The notes beneath the pieces were generated by a model. It saw only the letters and a list, made by a program, of their open reading frames with translations. It did no database searches and was not told the DNA's origin. Below, one piece after another: positions 11,259-24,305 of a DNA stretch of 64,000 nucleotides. The position numbers were made by a program, and so were the translations under genes. The first letter of the stretch is position 1; every line of letters starts with the position of its first letter. This DNA is from Berberis thunbergii (taxonomy: Eukaryota; Streptophyta; Magnoliopsida; Ranunculales; Berberidaceae), in the NCBI GenBank assembly GCA_003290165.1, contig QNQO01001158.1, positions 62,001-126,000 on the forward strand, given 5' to 3'.

Positions 11259-11369
11259 CTTGCATGCTGTATCAAATCTAAAACTTGTTGGAACCTCCTT
11301 GCATTTCAGGTTACCATCAATGGTCTTTGGGCATCCAATGACTCGAGTTCTCAAATTTTTACTGCTATT
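11259..11369 (-). pseudogene. PPi-dependent phosphofructokinase (PFP) beta exon (captured)
   Basis: Minus-strand exon reading NLRTRVIGCPKTIDGN and CKEVPTSF.FDTACK, followed by a GTGATC donor. GCPKTIDGDL is the phosphofructokinase signature and CKEVPTSFGFDTACK is typical of the plant PFP beta subunit, a cytosolic glycolytic enzyme. The key Asp of DGDL is Asn here (DGN), which would be damaging in the enzyme. One exon only. Confidence 0.83.
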
Positions 11370-11374
11370 AATCC

Positions 11375-12130
11375 AACAAATGTACATCATATCAGTGACA
11401 TAACAGAGAAAGTAAATAACCAAGTCTAGCTCATGCTGACTGAAATAAACAGAAGCAATAAATGGATAATGGACACAGGTGACTAAAAAACTCACCAATA
11501 CAAGTTTTCTTGAGGGATTCAGATATTATCAAACATTGAAAAACAAAAACTCCTTAGTCAAAGAACACGCAAATACTCCTACTTTCAACTCTAGATAATT
11601 TAAGGGAAGGACATCTTGCACAGTCAAGTAATAATTAATAAATATACAAGACCTGAAATAATCACACTCATCAAATATTCTCATAATGTTAAATTAGTAT
11701 GCATGCTTAACTATGATACATATTGGATTACACATTGCCACTATTGAAAATTTAACTTCCAGTGGATAAACCAAGAGGCCATACAACATGCGACACATGA
11801 AAGGTCTCAATAATCATTTTCTGCTCTATCTTGGAGATCTTTGCTTTATAAATCAAAAAATGTGATACTATACTGGATATCAAATGTTTCAACATCCACC
11901 TCCAAGAATGCCACGTCTCTTATGGATACGCCTTCTTTAAGTTCCACCCAGTTATTATTCAGAATGAAAACAACATTAATGAACCACAAGAAACCAGTAG
12001 GTATCACAAAAAGTCTTGAAGGGTCAATGGCAATACCTGTCCATGAGTCCAACCTTATCTGACAAATTCGGGACAAAAATAGCAAAAATCTGTGTCCTGC
12101 TGTTGATCCCTTTTCGGACTTCATTCTAAT
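11375..12130. other. CACTA-2 internal region with an unassigned open stretch
   Basis: A 92-codon minus-strand open stretch at 11846-12124 lies directly 3' of the WD40 exon and may be further captured coding or intron sequence. It reads as hydrophobic protein (GIAIDPSRLFVIPTGFLW) but I cannot name a family. The rest is AT-rich. Confidence 0.35.
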
Positions 12131-12149
12131 CAGTTGAATCCATAGATAA

Positions 12150-12252
12150 TGAAGTATCCAATAGATGCACCTTCACTGCAGAGTCAAACCCAGCAGTGAT
12201 AAGAAGTGACGATCTTGGATCGTATGCACACCGCCAAATGCCTCTCCCTCTG
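12150..12252 (-). pseudogene. WD40-repeat exon, WDR6-like (captured)
   Basis: Minus-strand exon reading GRGIWRCAYDPRSSLLITAG, FDSAVKVHLL. The GH-less WD repeat pattern (W.C.YDP..SLL.TAGFDSA.K.H) fits a WD40 blade, and the wording resembles plant WDR6-type proteins (tRNA methylation partner). Family-level call is firm, the gene-level call is tentative. It is one exon within the CACTA-2 string of minus-strand fragments. Confidence 0.6.
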
Positions 12253-12589
12253 TACAATTACAAAAGTGAGACAATGGCTTAACTAAACATCTTTTCAACT
12301 CAATGGCATGTATGACTTCAATCTTGTATTTATGTATAAGTATATATACTACTCGTCCTTATCTTATAAAATCTCTGGACGAAGGCTATCAATGGACCAC
12401 ATTTGAATTAGGTTGGAATATAATAGATCTGATGAGCTAGAAGGCCTAGTTGAGGAGCACTAATCAATTGAGGCTCCAATATTCAGGATTAAGATTAGTC
12501 CTTATATTTGGCTGAACCAGGGAACCAGCCATAGAAGCGAAGCTATTATTTCAAATAGAATATCAAATTAAAAAATACTCACATTTAAT

Positions 12590-13650
12590 CTGAACCGGCC
12601 ATAGGAGCGAAGCTGTTTGGAATGCATCATTCCCTATTTTGCGCCTCAGATCGCTCTTGTTCCTCTTTGGCGATTTGCCTCTTCCCATCTTTCCTAGAAC
12701 AAAGATCCCCAACACCCAGTCCAGCACTGACAGCTTCTGCTTCAAGGGCATCTAATCAAGTTTATCTTTCTTTCTGAGTACATTTTTCTTCTTGGGTTTC
12801 TTGAATTGAACCATTTCCTCTTGTGTATAGTAGTATGATGATACCTTTCCTGATGAATTGAGATCCTCAAACCCACTGGTCGTGGAAACACCTAATATCC
12901 TTTTCCTAAGCTGGAAACAGTAACAGTTTTTCTCTTAGAAATTAATTATTTGTCGCAACAAATTCCCCTATATTCAACCATTACACTGGGAAGGAGCTGA
13001 GAGTTACCTCTTCTAGCTTCTTCTCTGCTTTGCCAGTAAAACGCCCACTTTCATCTAAAGTCACGACCTGAACAAATAAATAATAAAATATAAAATGATC
13101 TACTAAATATGCCTATATATTACAAGGTATTACAAAGATCCAATGCTAGGGCATGGAGCTAACCTCGTCATCAACAGGATCATCATACTGTGGAAGGATT
13201 GTCTTTAAGCACCAGATTCATCATTGAACCTGAGAAGAGATAATACAGATGGCAGATATTTTAGTCGTATGAAGCACATCTATGAGAAAAATACAACAGT
13301 AATAAGATCAATCTTACTTGTCATCATATATCCCCGTTTTTTTCTTCGCAGCCTTGTAAGCATCATCTCGTTGCTTTTGCTCTCCAATTTTCACATTTTC
13401 AAGCATATCATGCTATGTCAATCAGAATGTCGTTGTAAGATTTTAAGGAATTAGATGTGATAAACACTGCCTTAAAGAAAATTTCTGGCAAACGATAATT
13501 ACCATCATTGATGTCACCATCAGCTAATATGCTCTGATTTTTTAGAGTCAGAACATCTGCTCCGCCGTCAATGACTTTATCAAGACCGTGAAGTACTTCA
13601 ACTCCAGCAAGGTCCTCTGTTAGCAAGAAGAAAAAAAATAAGTTGAAATT
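12590..13650 (-). pseudogene. SART1/DOT2 splicing factor exons (captured)
   Basis: Minus strand, at least five exon pieces in the native order: AGVEVLHGLDKVIDGG with LADGDIND (~13620-13505); MLENVKIGEQKQRDDAYKAA, KKKTGIYDDK (~13407-13317); ILPQYDDPVDDE (~13210-13163); TLDESGRFTGKAEKKLEE (~13070-13010); and ILGVSTTSGFEDLNSSGKVS, YYYTQEEMVQFKKPKKK (~12910-12755). Below 12755 the reading continues in shifted frames (GLGVGDL-type segment). This is the SART-1 family, the tri-snRNP splicing protein called DOT2/MDF in Arabidopsis. Introns are retained, showing DNA-level capture. About a quarter of the gene is present. Confidence 0.86.
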
Positions 13651-13679
13651 TTGATGGCATATATTCATGCATGTAACAA

Positions 13680-14030
13680 ACTAACTGAATAGATCCCTTT
13701 GAGTTTGCAACAACAAACCAGCGCAGCAGAGGCATCCTGAAAGGTTGCCCAGTTTAGAGAAGTAAAATTCATATTCCCTAATGACAGAACGAGCTTGGGA
13801 AGACCCAACATACATCACCTGCAAAAAGTTTAGTTCCATTTAGTAAAAGAGGGAGTGGAAGATGTTGTTCCTAGAGAAAAGTTTGACATTGCTATTTAGA
13901 ATTCTATGCACATACCACATTCATTTGAGGCGCCCATAAAGCAAACTCACATTCTATGCACATTCCACAATGAGAGGAAGATCATCGTCTCTGAAATACA
14001 AACAAAAATTAGCACATAAGTTACTGAATG
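13680..14030. other. CACTA-2 internal region with an unassigned exon-like piece
   Basis: Minus strand 13830-13700 begins after a TTTTTGCAG acceptor and stays open (VMYVGSSQARSVIREYEFYF or, in another frame, MNFTSLNWATFQDASAALVC). I cannot assign it; it may belong to a further captured gene. Confidence 0.35.
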
Positions 14031-14039
14031 GACATAAGA

Positions 14040-15215
<1,176 letters not shown>

Positions 15216-15399
15216 AAATGGTTAAAACTACCACAAAAAATAGAATTGTCGATGATGCTAATATCAAACGAGTCAAGGCCACATTGAGGGAAACCCGATA
15301 CTTGAGAAAATCCAAACTGTATCTACGATTAGAAAGGGAAAAAAATGGATGTCTCAGTTAAATATTTGAGATAAGTTCTGCAATATGGATTTTCATATA

Positions 15400-17080
15400 T
15401 GAATGTATAACCATGGTCTTCAAATGCCATTCAAAAATCTTTCTTCTTAACTTGATCTCTTGATCAACTGAACCAAACCAAGCAACATAGGAACTTCTAC
15501 AAGACCATGTACAAGAAAACAATAGCTATAACCATGACAAATTAAAAAAACACACACACAAATCACTTCACTCCCATTGCCTCTACTAAGAGCACCATTG
15601 ATCCTAAACAACAAACAAGATTTGGACAACAATTATCATGAAGCAAACAACCATTGTCTGTATTGATGCTTCTATCCACTGGATTCATTCTAAAGCTTGA
15701 TATGGCTTTATCACTTTCACTGTGAGAGTCATTACTAGCATAAATGAGGGTCAAGTGAAAGATAGGTGCAACACCAGTTTCAGGAAAAATGAAATAAACA
15801 ACTCATAGGACTTATAGATCTTTGGCTTAGGAGTTCAATCCCATACCTCTTGCTTCAAAGAAATTTGCAGCTCAATCTTGGGAGATTGTTTCTTCATGGG
15901 TTCAGTACATCCGTTTACTTGTCTCGTATCCTAGTGTAACCACATAAACAAATACAGATATAAAAAATAATGTTATAAGAAAATTAATTTTTGGATCCAA
16001 GGTTATGAAACTTGTTCCAGTTATGATTTGCATGATATTAGAAGCTTTTGGGCTACATGAAATATGTGCCAAACCTTGACTGATGCGATAATAATAAATG
16101 TGAAGAGGAAGAGCAGATTAGAAAATCCTTGAAAGAGAAAAATGGGTGTCTTACCAGCTTGTGAAGATGAGACACTACTTCTGGTGAGATGCCCAAACTC
16201 TCTTCCTTGACTTTTCTACAAGATTTACTCCATCAGCCAAAGAACATAAATCAGCTTCAATAGGATGGAAAAATACACATCTTGCAAAGATGGGGTTTGA
16301 AACAAAAACTATAGAAAACTATTTTTTAATCAAGTGATAAAACCAAGAAGACCCACTAATCTTCAAGTACAATCAACCCTCATTAACTTGAACACTTTAC
16401 CAAAATGCACTCTTATATCCTTATTCAAGACTGACTCTCATTATGGGTAGTTGATTCTCCAATCTAAGTTTTCAAACTCCAATATCCGATTTTGGAAAAA
16501 CCCCAATCCATTGAAGGAACCCATAAACCAAATTAAAAACTACTAAATATGAGATAATGTATGAATTCAGAATGCAAAGAAAAGCTTACCTCTTAGAGCA
16601 TTCATGTCTTGGGGTTACTCCCATGAACTTAGATGATTTAGGAATGGATTCATACCACTTGACTTCATGATGTTTAGAACCAAAGCTTGCTTCAGACCCC
16701 ATTCTTGAGACTTGTCCAAAAATGCTGCAATTTGAGGCAAGATTTGCATTACAACAATGAGACAAGTATTCACAACAAATAGACATTTTTCTCATCAAAA
16801 CAAACACAAACAAGAAATGGGTACCTGAGACAAACCCCTATTATACAAAAAATCAATCTCAAAAATTGCAAACTCTAGATTTTAGCTATGAGATTCGATT
16901 CTCGCTAGCTGGTCATCAAAATCTTCAAGAACAAGTCCCTATCACAAAGATCTAAACCCAAACACCACCACTCTCAACATCCTGAAACATCAATCGAATT
17001 CTAATCCAACATCGTCATCTCCCTCCAATGACTCTTCCTCTTACCAACTAACCAAATCGGCAGTCCCAATCTCCACCTTC
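15400..17080 (-). other. CACTA-2 right internal region with unassigned exon-like pieces
   Basis: Three minus-strand pieces look exonic: ~16690-16590 (GSEASFGSKHHEVKWYESIP), ~16210-16140 (KVKEESLGISPEVVSHLHKL) and ~15940-15840 (CTEPMKKQSPKIELQISLKQ). They run in the same direction as the captured fragments downstream and may be the 5' part of one plant gene. KVKEESLGISPEVVSH resembles a stretch in BSD-domain proteins, which is only a hint. The rest is AT-rich. Confidence 0.4.
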
Positions 17081-17099
17081 GGAGTCTGATTCAACTCAA

Positions 17100-17490
17100 C
17101 CTTACTTCTCCACCTCCCCCATCCCGCTCCCTCCTCTGATCCTTTCCCTTCTTGAAATTTGCAAACAGAGAAGAACTCACCTGAAGCAGGCGAAGGCGGT
17201 GGAATGGCAGATGCGAGTGGCGTCGACGGTGGTTCTCTTCTCTGTGTGCGATGGAGACTAAACGGGGAGAGAAAATTAGGGATTTTAGGTTTATATGAAG
17301 ATCTCTCTCGATTCGTTTTACTAAGTCAACGAAAATGGAGAGAGCAGAGAAAAATTATCACATATACACAGAGAGATGGAGATAAAAAGATAGGGAGAGA
17401 AGGCAACAAGAGCGAGAGGGATGGAGAGGGAGTTTTGCTTTTGGTGAGGGAGAGTCGCGAGGGAGGAGAGCGAGATTGAGAGGGAGAAAG
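17100..17490 (-). promoter_or_regulatory. Putative captured leader exon with splice donor (minus strand)
   Basis: Read on the minus strand, 17490-17180 is a CT-rich stretch with many TCTC runs like plant 5' untranslated leaders, ending in GCCTGCTTCAG followed by GTGAGTTC, a good splice donor near 17180. Every minus-strand captured exon lies downstream. It sits ~200 bp inside the right end of CACTA-2. The plus-strand ORF across it is an artefact of the GA-rich complement. Confidence 0.5.
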
Positions 17491-17599
17491 CCTTAGATGT
17501 TGAAGTGGAATAGAGCGAGGTCTCTGTTTTTTATTTCCCGCCTACTCTGCTGTGAAGCAATTGTGGAGCGCGCATTTCTTTTTCATTTCCCGCGCGAGG

Positions 17600-17684
17600 C
17601 CCTTTTGGTGAATTCAATCAATTATAGCGCTTTTCACAAAACCGCTATAAACATATGCTATGAATGATCACTTTTCTTGTAGTG
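17600..17684 (-). repeat. CACTA-2 right terminus
   Basis: Contains ATTATAGCGCTTTT, ACCGCTATAA and the terminal TTTTCTTGTAGTG. Far fewer subterminal units than at the left end. Confidence 0.85.
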
Positions 17685-18109
17685 AATACATGACTATTTA
17701 AGAACTAATATACATTCTTCTTTAAGTTGTTATAAGTCACTACTAAAGAAACACAAAACATGGATGTTCGCATAATTCTGCAATCAATTAATAGAGAACT
17801 TTCAAATCATGACCTCCTGAGCATTATACATGTAATTCAGTGCTAGGAAAAAGCTATCATCTTGCAAAATTGTCAGGTTCCACAAACTTCAGCTTGCTTG
17901 GCCTTTTCTCAACTGGCATCCAATCCAAAACTTAGGATGGGTCTGTCTTAGATGGCAAACCAAACCTTGCCTTTTGTTTCACTCATGCAAGTATATTATA
18001 AATAAGCAATTACTAGTATGATCTCTTGTAAAGTTCTTTGATCCTATATTGGTTCCATGAGATCGGCAAGTGTTAAAACTTGAATTTGATACACAAAATG
18101 ATTACCGAC

Positions 18110-18653
18110 AACAGTTAGCAACCTCTCGATGCATGGGACCGGTAACCTAAATCAAAGAGAAGTGTTAATGTGAAATACACAAAAATAAGAATACCAATTC
18201 AAGGATAGACTTATGATATGAAACACATAGAATGGTGTGTCGCAATCTTTAAAACAATAGTAAGATAAGGTAACAAAGAACATACTTGCTGAAGTATAGA
18301 AGACGCTTCGAAAAATAATGTGTAGGCTTCGTTAAGCATTCCCTGAAAATTACAATATCAATAAAATTAGAATCTAATGTGTGTGTGTGACAAAACACCT
18401 ATGATTTTTTGCAAGCCTACACGAGTACATGGAGACATACCTCAGCCAATTGAACTTTTCCCGTTCCTACAAGATCCTTGGCTTCTGAACATAACGGAAC
18501 TGAATGTTTTACAACAGGTTGTAAATTTAAGATATCTGAGATTTGAAAGGGTGATGCAGCCTCAAAATCATATTTGTGTGCTGCAATTGATATGCCAATA
18601 ATATTTCCCACAATCTTCAAGCTCAAGGAAAACTTTTTACCACTCTCTCCCAT
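18110..18653 (-). pseudogene. CLU/FRIENDLY exons captured by CACTA-1 (5' part)
   Basis: Minus-strand exons: YDFEAASPFQISDILNLQPV, VKHSVPLCSEAKDLVGTGKV, QLAE (~18580-18440); GMLNEAYTLFFEASSILQQV (~18345-18283); TGPMHREVANCCR (~18152-18115). These directly precede, in CLU order, the [11 protein letters not shown] exon at 8237. Introns are retained. CACTA-2 occupies the intron between the two parts, which dates its arrival after the capture. The upstream edge at ~18653 has no clear exon start. Confidence 0.85.
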
Positions 18654-19300
18654 CTCTTTCCCATTTTCTTCAGTTTCCCCAAAGAAAAAAATTCCTTGGA
18701 ACTAAAACAGGCTAAGGGGTTGTTTGTTTGAGTGGAAGTACCTCTAACCTCTTAACAAGAGGAGAATTAAAGTGTTTGTTTAAGTGGAAGCAACCAATGT
18801 TAAAGACATCAGTAAAGTCTGATATCACTCAACTAAGTCAAACAAGTCCAAGCAAAATAATGATCCACCATACCCAAGATTACTCAAACTTTGACTAACA
18901 ATCCTTGGATGTATCAAGTACTATAAGTAAGCACTGTGCTAATGAGTTGATCTATTTTTAATTCTTGTTTATTCAACTGATTTGCTATGCACATGATCAG
19001 AAGGGAGTGCAGTGCAACAAAACTTGCCTGAACATATTAGACTGTGAGCATTTTTTAAACAAATAAGCCTTAGCTAATATAATAAATCTTTAACAAAACA
19101 TATAAATAGCGGAGACATTGACAATACTATCCAGAGCATTACCCCGAACTCCACCTCTAAACTATTGCCACTTTAATCTTTAAAGGCTATAGTTTTGTCT
19201 TCAAAATTACTCAAAGATAAGGGAGACCTTGCCTCAGATGGAAAACAAGTTAGTTTGAGCAGTGTTGTAGATTTGTATTGTAACCAAAAGAAAGAACTTA

Positions 19301-19560
19301 CCCTCAAGAAGCAGCGTTCAGCAATAGAAGCAGAGATTTTGGCTCCAAAACCTCCAGTCACTGGAGCTTCATGACTAACCTAACAATTGGACATAGGGAA
19401 GTTTGGTTAAAATTCAAGAACTACAATTAGAAAAAATATTGTAGAGAAAACATTCACTCACAAGTAGCTTTCCCGTCTTTCTGACGGAGGCTTCTACTGT
19501 TTCTTGGTCCCAAGGGATCAAGGTTTTTAAGTCTATCAGTTCACAAAATATTCCATCCTG
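19301..19560 (-). pseudogene. Branched-chain 2-oxoacid dehydrogenase E1 beta exons (captured)
   Basis: Minus strand: [33 protein letters not shown] (~19560-19464) and [24 protein letters not shown] (~19375-19301), separated by an intron. The wording is that of the mitochondrial BCKDH E1 beta subunit (DIN4-type in Arabidopsis), near the C-terminal transketolase domain, which takes part in Leu/Ile/Val breakdown. The family has ISA.ILERCFL where this copy has [11 protein letters not shown]. After CFLR the reading runs into unrelated sequence. Confidence 0.84.
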
Positions 19561-19599
19561 CAAAACCACAAATATCAAAAGTGAATAAATATCAAATAC

Positions 19600-22140
19600 C
19601 TTGATGAGAGAACAAGGTAATACATATGTGCATGCACCTTACTCCCCAGCAGAGGTTCCCCAAGAGTGTTTTGTTTCGAATCTTCCTCGCCAGGTCTTTT
19701 CAGGGTCTGTCCTTGCCTGTTCTGACCAGCTTGAAAACAGAAGTAAAAACGATGTGAATCTACATTCAAATAGCAAGGATGCATGGAAGGGAGATGGGCT
19801 TAACTAGCAGTGGATCCGATACTACAAGGTTAACATTCTTAAGCTATTCTCAGGATAAATATCTACATATACATATATAAACATGTAAGGTAATTTAAAT
19901 AGCTTACATTTTGTGATCCCTTTAAATGAATTCACTATCAGGAATCGATAAAAGTCGGAAGGCAGACATACATCACATAAATATGTTGTAATAGGTTAAC
20001 AGTATTACACTATAATTAACCTGAATTGCATTAAGATAAGTCAAATACAAGTTCTAATAGTTGTTTACAGCCTTTTCAGTAAAACCTACAAGATCTACCT
20101 AATAGGACTATGTTCCATAAATAATTCCCAATAATGGGCAAATAGTTGCTGCAAATATTTTTGGCTCGGTGACAAAAAAAAAAAAACCTCTAATTTTCAG
20201 TCATTGAGACTTGAGCTCATTTGAAAAGGGGGAGGGAGGAGGAGGGGGTAAAATCCCATGGCAGCAGCCATTAATCCAAGCATAACTAAATGAAGAAAAC
20301 AACATATTATCATACAACATGCTCACCACGAGGTAGATCAAACTTGACGAACTCAAATAGATGAGCCATCTACCTCAAGAATATCAAGATCTGAGCCCTG
20401 AGAGTTTGCATCCTCCAGTTTATCCACCAACTCAGATCTTGAGATCCTCAAAGGATGACCATGTCATTTCTCAAATCAAAATCTGAATCTCTTAGAACCT
20501 TGGGAGCTTTCTCAAAGTGAAGAAATGTATCAAGAAATTTATCTAAAGAAAAAAGGATGAACAAAGATTACCACTTACCGTTCTTTAACCAGTCAACCTC
20601 CGACTGGATGGGCCCTTACAATCGATGAAGCAGCTCCCTTGACTACCAGGATTTAATCAAAGTGTCATGATTCATTACTTTCAAAATCAAAACTAATCAA
20701 TGTAAAAGCCTATCCATAAGACACTTCACTTTGGTAGCTAACCTTGTCCTGTAGCAGACCACCAAACATTGGTAATGAATATTATCATCAAATGCATACA
20801 AAGTACTTACTGCCTAAGCTGGGCCTTCCAACCCCTAGGACCAGTCAAAGAGCTCTTTAACTCTGTCCATCCTCATGGGTCTCTTCAACCAAGCTTCCTA
20901 GGTATATGAATATACTCCACCCACCATAAGCCTGAAAGCCATCTGTGTGAAGGTTAAAATAACATTCACAATTTTAACATTCAGAATAGTACCACATGTG
21001 TGAGATGATTGCACAGATCTGTTATAGCAATTGCGACTCCAAGTTTTTCAGTACAGTGAACACTTCAAGACTAAGCCAAAATCTCAGATACGTTGTTGTT
21101 TTCATTAAAATTATTACTACTGCTTGTTGTAGGAAGCACAAAACGACCACTGCCTAATGTCATTTCAGCTGTAATAGCAATTGAAATTCTAATCAAATTT
21201 TGAAAACTTACAATTGAATCAATCACAGCCAACTTGGCTAAAATTTTCAAGGGAAATAAAAACTGAGTCGGAGATCTAAAGTTTCTCCTCTTGATGTGTT
21301 TACTAAAGTTCTTGGTTTGATTTAATCGATATTCTGATTGCAATTACATATTATCTTTCAGTTCTAAATACCAAAATAGTAGTATCGTTCCTAAATAAAT
21401 ACAAGATAAAATAATCACAATAACGTGACACATTACGCAGATACAAAACTTGAAGTCAGTTCCTACCCAATGAGATTGGGAATAAAACTCTAAATGTCAA
21501 AATATGTAGATGGTATAACTCACCAGGGATACCAGCATAAACAACAAGGAGACGCAATGAAGTATCCACCGCAAACATCTGCATGCTGATCATAGACTGC
21601 TTGAGAAAATCAATAACTGATGGAAAAAAAATGAACAAAGAAGCCAAATCTTCAAACATGACACTCAAGAGACAGGACTCCTAGCAAAGTAATAACTGTG
21701 CATGTGAGCTATAATGCCTGCCACAGTTCGGAATGTATCCACGTGACAATGTCTCTAGCAGTGACAAATACTTCATTGATGCTACTATACTTCATAATCA
21801 ATTGTAACCTTGATAAAATCTTGTTATTTGTTTTGTCAATAAAACTATATAAACATCTTTTGTAATCAACACATAATCATCTTGATATTTGATCAACACA
21901 GATACTCTATTCTATATGTCCAGCATTTTCCAACAAGATATGCTCATTTTCTTTAACACTGACCATAATATTATACAGGTATTTTCCAACTAGATATGCT
22001 CATGGAATTAATCAAAAGAAATAAGTTGCAGCTCACGTCAACAAACCCACCTGCACAGATTTCCTCACTTTGTCAAGCAAATGAAGGTAACAAAACCAAG
22101 ACTCCATGGTTGGTTTTTTTTATTTGGTTTTGGTTGCTTA
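19600..22140. other. CACTA-1 internal region, no gene assigned
   Basis: Mostly AT-rich. Short open stretches on the minus strand (21456-21668, 21071-21343, 19575-19784) show no motif I recognise. Some may be captured introns of the LOG or BCKDH genes. Confidence 0.35.
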
Positions 22141-22146
22141 CAGGTT

Positions 22147-22232
22147 AGTCATGGATGCCAAGTTGATCCCAAGTGATGACCTCCAAGAGCTCCTCCAATG
22201 TGCCATACCCACCTGCAGCAGGAAAATGAAAA
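22147..22232 (-). pseudogene. LOG cytokinin-activating enzyme exon (captured)
   Basis: Minus-strand exon reading [24 protein letters not shown] then a stop. PGGYGTxxE is the signature of the LOG / lysine-decarboxylase-like family (cytokinin riboside 5'-monophosphate phosphoribohydrolase), and LLEVITW.QLGIHDKP is the usual context. Here the leading Pro is Ala and a stop replaces the Lys after GIHD. An acceptor-like CTGCAG precedes it. One exon only. Confidence 0.82.
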
Positions 22233-22359
22233 ATCTCATAATCTCTAGCAAACAATAATAATGTCACAACCTGTTCAGGTATGAAGTTAATTTTTTCATA
22301 AACCAAATGAACTGTTAACAGATATACAAAACTCCAAATAAGGCCCATTTGACCGTACT

Positions 22360-23830
22360 ATTCTTTGAGAATTTGTTTCTCTGTCGCCTCTAAAATAAAA
22401 AGTGTGTTTCTAGTTCCTAATTGCTCTACAATTCTCTCCTTATAGGCAAATAGAATGGAAAGTAAACCACATCATCATGCACAACAAAAATGATATTCTT
22501 TGTGTTTTGACAGTGAACAATATGCATTAAAATTCTAAGTCACTAGCATACACAAAATTATCAAATTTGATAAACATTTAGGAATTAGGATTAAGAATTT
22601 AAGAGTGAGATTGAACACATTCAATAAAACATTCAAACTATGAACTAAGATCTACTATTAGAGAAGCTTTCAGCCCTCGTTCCAACTAAATACTAATTTG
22701 TCAAAATGGTAGAAAATAAACGAAAGTTTTGACATATTGAACAAAATAGGTACAAACTTCTCAAGAATAATGGAAATCCAGAAATTTCTTTGAATATTCA
22801 ATAAACATATGAGATAAAATGAGTAGAGATTTGTACCTAAAATTAGCATAACCTCCAATTGTATACATAATTGAAGCATTTTATCAAACAACTAGTGTTC
22901 ACTTGAAATTGTTCCATATCTTTCAAACTCTTTCATCAAGGGATAGATTAATTGAAGCATTTTATCAAACAACTCGTGTTCAAGTCAAATTGTTCCATAT
23001 CGTTCAAACTTTTTCATAAGGGATAGATTTTCACATATTTATTCTCAATGTTAGTAATTCTCGCTGTTAATGATCTTTCCTACTCGAAGTATAGGGTTTT
23101 CGTCTAAATCTTCAAAGCAAGATGAATTAAAGAAGATGAGAGTTCATTGATAGTCATTGTTGATGATGCTTGGTAGTCATTGTTATCTAAATATATAAAG
23201 GATATAACCACTAAACAAGAAGGTTATGACACTAAAAAGTGAATACCTGACATAAGTGGTAGAGAAATACTGAAAGCATGTCAGGTGTTGAAGCACACTT
23301 TGGATGATGATTCACATGGAAAGTTTTGTATGTGCAGAGAAAACCTAACCTGAAATACAAAACACAGATCATTCCTTATCAATTTTAACATCTAAATAAC
23401 TTATAGACAATAGTGAAGTTTCTTCACTGATGACAAAACCAAACAATAACAATCCGATTTTTATCAAGAAAAAAACCCAATTTAAACTTTCTCCCTAATC
23501 GATTGAGATTCAAAGTAAAACCTTCAATGGGGGTGTAGATCTGATGAAATCCTCCATAGTCTTGGGATGCCGACAGTCTTCAACAGGAAAAACAAAGAAT
23601 TTCATCTTAACATTTAACATAAAAATCAAAAATTTATTCAATGGGTTGTTGGGAAATCATATCAGGTTTGCAAAACCAGGCTTCATCATCAACAATCTTC
23701 TTCGGGAGTGGAGAAATTGATCCATTCGGAGAAATCTTCTTCTTCTCCTCTTCAGAAATTGAGCTGGAGAAAAAAAGAAAGTGAGTTCTAGGGTTTGCTT
23801 TGCTGAAAGAAGAAAAAAATAAGTAGAAGA
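22360..23830. other. CACTA-1 right internal region, no gene assigned
   Basis: AT-rich. A segment around 22870-22925 is repeated at 22950-23005 (AATTGAAGCATTTTATCAAACAACT.GTGTTCA theme, period ~81 bp). No coding motif recognised. Confidence 0.45.
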
Positions 23831-23834
23831 GATC

Positions 23835-24040
23835 AACAAAGAGATCTAAAGAATAAGGAGATCTAAAGAAGAAGAAGGAGATCTTACCTTTTCAAATTTT
23901 CTTCTTTTTATTCTTCTTCTTCTTCTTCTATCGTCCTCTCCTTCTTTCGTCCTTTTTCTTCCCTACTTCGAGAATCAGTGATTGTGAAGAGGAGGTGTGG
24001 AGAAAGTGAAACTGCTTCCCTTCTTCTTTTTCCCCAATTT
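23835..24040 (-). promoter_or_regulatory. Putative captured leader with splice donor (minus strand)
   Basis: On the minus strand 24040-23888 is a GA-rich, start-poor stretch (AAGAAGAAG runs) ending in TTTGAAAAG followed by GTAAGATC, a good donor near 23887. As in CACTA-2 it lies just inside the right end, upstream of all minus-strand captured exons. Confidence 0.4.
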
Positions 24041-24084
24041 TTTTTGCCAAAGCGCGAAACTATTTTGGCCAAAACGCGAAAGTG

Positions 24085-24305
24085 AAAATTTTTTTAGCTA
24101 CGGTTTTAAATCGTTGGCAGTTTTAGCCACGGTTTAAAATCGTGGCAACCTTTTTGGTGTAGTGTTTTTTTGCCACGATTTTATTTTTTAGCCACGATTT
24201 TAAACCGTTGGCTGATATAGCCATGGTTTTTAGCCATGGCAAATAAACTAACGGCTTAGAGCCGTGGCCACCTCCCCGTAGCTAAACAAGTCTTTTGGTG
24301 TAGTG
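24085..24305 (-). repeat. CACTA-1 right terminus and subterminal repeats
   Basis: Several copies of the GCCACGGTTTTAAA..CGTGGC motif. A second end-like TTTTTGGTGTAGTG occurs internally at 24151-24164. The true end at 24305 is supported by the ACT duplication. Confidence 0.85.

Noticed and set aside
17159..17479. 106-codon plus-strand ORF near the right end of CACTA-2
   Set aside because: It is the GA-rich complement of a CT-rich leader-like sequence; composition is low-complexity and no motif is present.
24151..24164. Inner TTTTTGGTGTAGTG as the real CACTA-1 end
   Set aside because: No ACT follows it, whereas the end at 24305 is flanked by the same trinucleotide as the left end.
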